NCBI GenBank assembly: GCA_038501785.1
Contig: JBAMJR010000053.1
Location: 1,459,001 to 1,523,000 of the forward strand
Source: Myoxocephalus aenaeus
Taxonomy: Eukaryota > Chordata > Actinopteri > Perciformes > Cottidae
Length of the DNA: 64,000 nucleotides
Reading direction: 5' to 3'
This document shows, in pieces, positions 26,601 to 32,600 of the stretch (position 1 is the stretch's first letter; every line of letters starts with the position of its first letter). The notes under the pieces were generated by a model. It was not told the origin of the DNA, searched no databases, and saw only the letters and a program-made list of their open reading frames with translations. Both the position numbers and the translations under genes were made by a program.

Positions 26601-29600
26601 TTTAAGTTAAGGAGTAGACTGGACTAAAGGTTTAAGTTAAGGAGTAGACTGGACTAAAGGTTTAAGTTACGGAGTAGACTGGACTAAAGGTTTAAGTTAA
26701 GGAGTAGACTGGACTAAAGGTTTAAGTTATGGAGTAGACTGGACTAAAGGTTTAAGTTAAGGAGTAGACTGGACTAAAGGTTTAAGTTATGGAGTAGACT
26801 GGACTAAAGGTTTAAGTTAAGGAGTAGACTGGACTAAAGGTTTAAGTTAAGGAGTAGACTGGACTAAAGGTTTAAGTTATGGAGTAGACTGGACTAAAGG
26901 TTTAAGTTAAGGAGTAGACTGGACTAAAGGTTTAAGTTATGGAGTAGACTGGACTAAAGGTTTAAGTTAAGGAGTAGACTGGACTAAAGGTTTAAGTTAT
27001 GGAGTAGACTGGACTAAAGGTTTAAGTTAAGGAGTAGACTGGACTAAAGGTTTAAGTTACAGAGTAGACTGGACTAAAGGTTTAAGTTATGGAGTAGACT
27101 GGACTAAAGGTTTAAGTTAAGGAGTAGACTGGACTAAAGGTTTAAGTTATGGAGTAGACTGGACTAAAGGTTTAAGTTATGGAGTAGACTGGACTAAAGG
27201 TTTAAGTTATGGAGTAGACTGGACATAAGAACACACGTCGGGTGTCGTTGTCTCCCGTCACCCCGAGATGGGACCAGTAGCGGAGAAACAAGCTCAGGGC
27301 TCCCACTAATTCGGCGTAATGGTGAGTTGTATTTTTATGCACTTTATAATTGTCTTTATGCCGGTCGTATCATTTTATTACCTCATATTTTATTACGTCA
27401 TATTTATTACGTCGTATGTCTGTGAAAATATTGTCTTAGAAGAAACCGATCCATGGCGCAAAAAAGGTTGAGGACCGCTGGCCTACAGTACAGACTAATA
27501 GTTGAATAATATGTGGATTGTTGTTCATTGCCTTTTTAATTAATTTTATTATGTCGGGCAGGATTTGTGACACTTACAGATTCCCCTCAGCTGTTAACTT
27601 AGCTGACTGCTTGCCGAAGAGTTGATTTTGATTGAAAAAGTAAGCGAATTTCGAGCCACGCGACACTATTCCAGCCAATCAGCAGCAGTTGTGCTCGTGC
27701 ACGGGACAGGGAGCGGGACGGACGGTAAATGGAGGCGGGTATTTGTTGGGGTGTTGAGTTCAAATGATTCCTGTTCAAATCTGACTGCTGACTGTGTTCA
27801 TTTTGGGTCATTTCACACATGACAGGCGTATGGAAGTAAACAGTTTGAAACCACAGTAGGCTACGGTTCATTGACATTTTCTGTTTGTTTTTTTACTTTA
27901 CTCCCATCATACGTCTGCTTTCCAGCTCTCGGCCTGAGGCTGGAGCTGCGTGCACATTGGAGAAAAAGTCATTTTATCAGGATACAAAACAAATCACATC
28001 AGCAATCTTTCTCCAGAATCGCTGGCACACAGATGTTTGCCCATGAATGCTAATCCACTTGATCTTCATTGCTCATTATTCTTGTTTTCATTCACTTTTT
28101 TTTTACAGCGTAGACGGCGATGGAGAACAAGAGCACTTATGTTTTTCTCCTTCACACTTCACACCTTACGCTCCTCGGACCACCGAGACACTCCATTGTT
28201 TTATTCGTGCGTCTAAATCTCAGAACAGCCCGCCAGCAACCGGACATCATCTCACTTTGTTCTCTGCTCTTGTTGCATAGCAGCCAACAGATTCAGCGGC
28301 AGCAGCTCGGGCGCCCAAATTGTCCGCCTGCCACGGCTTACATTACTACAACGGGTTTTCATAGTTTAATGGCCTCTCACAGTCCGCCAGTTAAACACTT
28401 GGACTGTGATCAGTCTGCGTTATTAGTAACATGTCATATGCTGACAGAAGAATCATTCATGACGGAGACGGCAAAGCACAACCAAAATGTATTATAGAAT
28501 TATCCAATTTCATAAATGACTAACCAATGACTGGCTCAAGAATGTTTTCATTTTAGTTTGTTAGATCCTCAACCTCCTCAAGGCTTGAATAAAAATTGTT
28601 CTTCATATTTCTCTTATTACCAAAACAGATGGTTAATATATATCTTTTTATGCCCTCTGCTGTTCCCACGACATGTGGTTCCAGTTGTTCTGCTGTTTAG
28701 AGTGTTTCCTACAAAGAAAACAAAGGAAAGGAATCCTTATAAAGTTTATTGCACTTTGAGTCGGGTCTCAAGCTGCGCGGAGGAGATGGGAGGTTTGAAT
28801 GGGTGCAGGTGAAAGATGAATCAGGGCGGCTCACAGTTTGGAGGAGGAAAGACGCCGCATCTATCAGGGATCACCTGTCAGTCAAACAGTGTGGGAGGCG
28901 ACCTCCTGGCTTCATCTGTTGATTCCAGACAGAAGCCTCCAGGTTTGAGAATAGAAGCCAAATGCTGAACGCTCCTTAAACGTGCTTTCTTCCTCTGGAA
29001 GATTGACTACTTCTGGCTGAGAAAAGAATTCTCTTGATTTATTCCCTCAGTAAACATTGTGAACATGAGTTTATGGTCTCAATCTATAGTTTCAAGTCTT
29101 CTTCAGTACAGCATGATGTATTATCGTAAATGATGATCCCTTTTAGAGTCAAATGGAACATAAAGCAGGGTATGCATTAGGGCGGGGCTACCTCGTGATT
29201 GACAGGTCTGCCACGGCGTTGTCCGGTCTAGGAGTGGTTCCTGTTTTTGTCTTAGAACTTTAACCCTTTCACAGTGTGTTTTCACTGAAAATGTCTTGTT
29301 TAGCACTTGATGGGGACAGTCATGAAAGCAAGATGTCACCGGCCAAAAAACAAGATGGCAAACGCCAAAAATGCCGAACTCAAGGCTTCAAAACGTCTCT
29401 TATACAGTCTATTGTCAGGTGTAGGGAAGGAGAGGACCCAAACGCAGCAGCAACGGTTGAAAATAAATTTACTTTCACGACAGGGGTAACAGACGGGGGA
29501 AAAACCAGTACAATCCGACAAGGGGGCAGGAGACAGACAGGGTTTAAATACAAGAGGAGGGTAACGAGGAACAGGTGGAAACACTGAGGGCAGCACAGGT

Positions 29601-32600
29601 GAAAGGAATACACAATCAGGGAACAGGGCAGACAGACAATCACCGCCAATCACAGGGGAGGAAGTGCAGGAACACAGAGGATACCCAAGACAAGGACTTC
29701 ACAATAAGACAGGACACCTAGACAAACCAACATCATGACGGTACCCCCCTCTCAAGGGGCGGATCCCAGACGACCCCAAAACAGAACAAAAAACAGTCCC
29801 CTAGGGTGGGTGGAGGGGCGACGGAGGAGGGACCAGGAGACAACAGCAGTCCGGGGGGGCGGGCCGGAGGACGGGCACCAGGCGGGCTCAGGCAGTCCGG
29901 GGGACGGCCCGGAGGATGGCAACCAGAGCCGCGCTCTGGGGAACAGGGCTCTGGACCTGGGGACTCGGGGGGGGGGACACCTGGCTCTGGCACTGGGGAC
30001 TCGGGGGGGGGGGACACCTGGCTCTGGCACTGGGGACTCGGGGGGGGGGGGGGGGACACCTGGCTCTGGCACTGGGGACTCGGGGGGGGGGGGGGACACC
30101 TGGCTCTGGCACTGGGGACTCGGGGGACACCTGGCTCTGGCACTGGGGACTCGGGGGACACCTGGCTCTGGCACTGGGGACTCGGGGGGGGGGACACACC
30201 TGGCTCTGGCACTGGGGACTCGGGGGGGGGGGACACACCTGGCTCTGGCACTGGGGACTCGGGGGGGGGGGGGGGGGGGGGGACACCTGGCTCTGGCACT
30301 GGGGACGCGGGGGGGGGGACACTAGGGGGGAACGGGACACTGGAGGAAACCCTGGGGGGGACACTAGGGGGGAACGGGACACTGGAGGAAACCCTGGAGG
30401 GGACACTAGGGGGGAACGGGACACTGGAGGAAACCCTGGAGGGGACACTAGGGGGGAACGGGACACTGGAGGAAACCCTGGAGGGGACACTAGGGGGGAA
30501 CGGGACACTAGAGGAAACCCTGGAGGGGACACTAGGGGGGAACGGGACACTAGAGGAAACCCTGGAGGGGACACTAGGGGGGAACGGGACGGCCGCAGGG
30601 CGGCGGCAACGGGGACTCGGGGCGGCCGCGGGGCGGCGGCAACGGGGACTCGGGGCGGCCGCGGGGCGGCAACCGGGACAGGGGGCGGCCGCGGGGCGGC
30701 AACCGGGACAGGGGGCGGCTGCGAGGCGGCAGCGGAGACACGGGGCGGCTGCGGAGACACGGGGCGGCTGCGAGGCGGCAGCGGAGACACGGGGCGGCTG
30801 CGAGGCGGCAGCGGAGACACGGGGCGGCTGCGAGGCGGCAGCGGAGACACGGGGCGGCTGCGAGGCGGCAGCGGAGACACGGGGCGGCTGCGAGGCGGCA
30901 GCGGAGACACGGGGCGGCTGCGAGGCGGCAGCGGAGACAGGGGGCGGCTGCGAGGCGGCAGCGGACACAGGGGGCGCCAGCAGGACACGGGGAGCCGGCA
31001 GGACACCGACTGACGGTGCAGAGGCAGAAACCGGGTCTGGCGCTGGCAGCGGCGCAGAGACGGAGGCTGGGTCTGGGACTGGCAGGACACGGGGAGCCGG
31101 CAGGACACCGACTGACGGTGCAGAGGCAGAAACCGGGGCTGGGGCTGGCAGTGGCGCTGGCAACGGCGTTGGCAACGGCTGCGACCGGAGCTGGGGGAGA
31201 CCGACCCGCTGTCGGAAAACCGGCATCTGGAGTTGACCGGGGCGTTGTCGGGGAAGCCGGGGTTGGCCACGGCATGGAAGCGGTGGCCAGGGCCGAGGTT
31301 GGCCGGGACACCCCCGGGGAGTCGGCATCTGGAGACAGCCGGACGCCAAACTGGAAGGCCGGAGTTGAGACCGCCGGGAAGGTCACCCGAGCTGTATCGA
31401 ACAACCCCAGTCGTGCTGCCTTGGCCTGGAAATTGGCGAAGTCCATAGCGCTCCGCTGGATCTGATCACTCAGGACCGACAGACATTGAGCCAGCAATGC
31501 GGAGTCAACTGCTGGGTCCATGTTGGGTCGGATTGTTCTGTCAGGTGTAGGGAAGGAGAGGACCCAAACGCAGCAGCAACGGTTGAAAATAAATTTACTT
31601 TCACGACAGGGGTAACAGACGGGGGAAAAACCAGTGCAATCCGACAAGGGGGCAGGAGACAGACAGGGTTTAAATACAAGAGGAGGGTAACGAGGAACAG
31701 GTGGAAACACTGAGGGCAGCACAGGTGAAAGGAATACACAATCAGGGAACAGGGCAGACAGACAATCACCGACAATCACAGGGGAGGAAGCGCAGGAACA
31801 CAGAGGATACCCAAGACAAGGACTTCATAATAAGACAGGACACCTAGACAAACCAACAGCATGACATCTATGGTTGATTCAGTTTGCTTCTGGAGGCGGT
31901 GCTCTTGTTTCAGTATTTAACCGTGTCACTGCTCATGCTAACTACCCACTGGGTTGCAAACAAAGCCCCACCAGGCATGAAACAGGGACATTCGAGTTAC
32001 TCCATTTCCTTTGCTTCCTCACTCTATATCCCCAGGTACAAGGACTACAGGGAACCCCCCTGGTCTTCAGACGCATACACCTTCTCCAAACAGTACTGGT
32101 GTGTCCTGGCTGCCAGACTGGCTTTTGTCATCCTGTTCCAGGTATGAGCTCCATCAGCTGGTCAGTCAGCTCATGTGTCTGGGTCCAGACATTTAAGAGC
32201 GTTAAAAAGCACGACGTGACGCAATAAAAATCACAGCGATGAGTAAGACATTTAATAGGTGCGTATACATGTTGGGAAGCTTAACCAACATCTCACTCTC
32301 ATTACTTTTGGCGAAGTTCAAAGCACCCAAAAGCACCCACACATTGTGTAATTTCTGTGGTGTTCTGTAGTCGAATGGAAACGATTACAATCATAAAAAG
32401 GCACATAAAGTGATATTGTGTACATATGTTTGGGCCGTTCTTTTCCTAATTAGGTGGATCACAATGTGATTGGGAATATTACCAGATGCCTCAGTCAATA
32501 ACCAGTGTCCTCCAACCACTAAGCGGTTGGAGACGTTTCCCATCGATACAGCTGCAGATAAATCATTCTTAAGCGTCAGTCACATGAAAAAAATTCCAGA

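Larger units (their letters stand above)
29733..31349 (-). pseudogene. Proline-rich tandem-repeat open frame of the retroelement
   Basis: A 538-codon open frame made of successive repeat blocks: APSVGVLPAPRV duplicates, ten-residue (P)PVSAAASQP units, 14-residue VPFPPSVPSRVSSS units and PESPVPEPGV units. It ends in LGDCFLFCFGVVWDPPLERG and a stop inside the 3' LTR. It is not in frame with the gag-like start at 31521, so expression as one protein would need a frameshift. Overlapping open frames on both strands are a by-product of the GC-rich repeats. This is a retroelement reading frame, not a host gene; whether it is translated is unknown. Confidence 0.5.
30574..31521 (-). pseudogene. Gag-like N-terminal frame of the retroelement
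   Basis: Starts at the ATG at 31519-31521, 17 bases inside the 5' LTR, with the MDPA start common in fish Gypsy gag frames. The first 70 or so residues (to about FQFGVRL) look like ordinary protein; beyond that the frame runs into the proline/arginine/cysteine-coded repeats and stops at 30574 after 315 codons. No zinc knuckle (CX2CX4HX4C) is visible, so the capsid and nucleocapsid parts are missing or replaced by the repeats. Confidence 0.5.
29413..31866 (-). mobile_element. Non-autonomous Gypsy-like LTR retroelement (minus orientation), no pol
   Basis: 2454 bp between 5-bp direct repeats. Two 328-bp LTRs (29413-29740, 31539-31866) start TG and end CA when intact and differ at only six positions (about 1.8%), so the insertion is fairly young. 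Between them lie 1798 bp with a gag-like start just inside the 5' LTR and a long proline-rich tandem-repeat region. No protease, reverse transcriptase, RNase H or integrase frame is present. A G-rich tract lies next to the 3' LTR where a polypurine tract is expected. Gypsy-like is inferred from the 5-bp target duplication and gag/LTR style; no pol gene is available to confirm it. Confidence 0.85.
17711..32035 (+). other. ano2 visible intron 9, transposon-expanded
   Basis: 14.3 kb, the longest intron in the window. Exons on either side join in phase (CG/G-TAC giving CRYKDYREPPW). It holds three copies of a dispersed repeat, three long dinucleotide arrays, a hAT-like element with an internal minisatellite and a nested LTR retroelement. 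17.8-20.1 kb and 20.4-23.2 kb show no gene and no clear element. Confidence 0.85.

Noticed and set aside
25771..27224. CRISPR-like regular 30-bp array
   Set aside because: Units are contiguous with no unique spacers, and the host DNA is a vertebrate intron; it is a minisatellite.
29806..31236. Long + strand open frames (up to 476 codons) rich in Gly, Thr and Glu
   Set aside because: They are antisense read-throughs of the GC-rich tandem repeats inside the minus-oriented LTR element; composition and period are those of the repeats.
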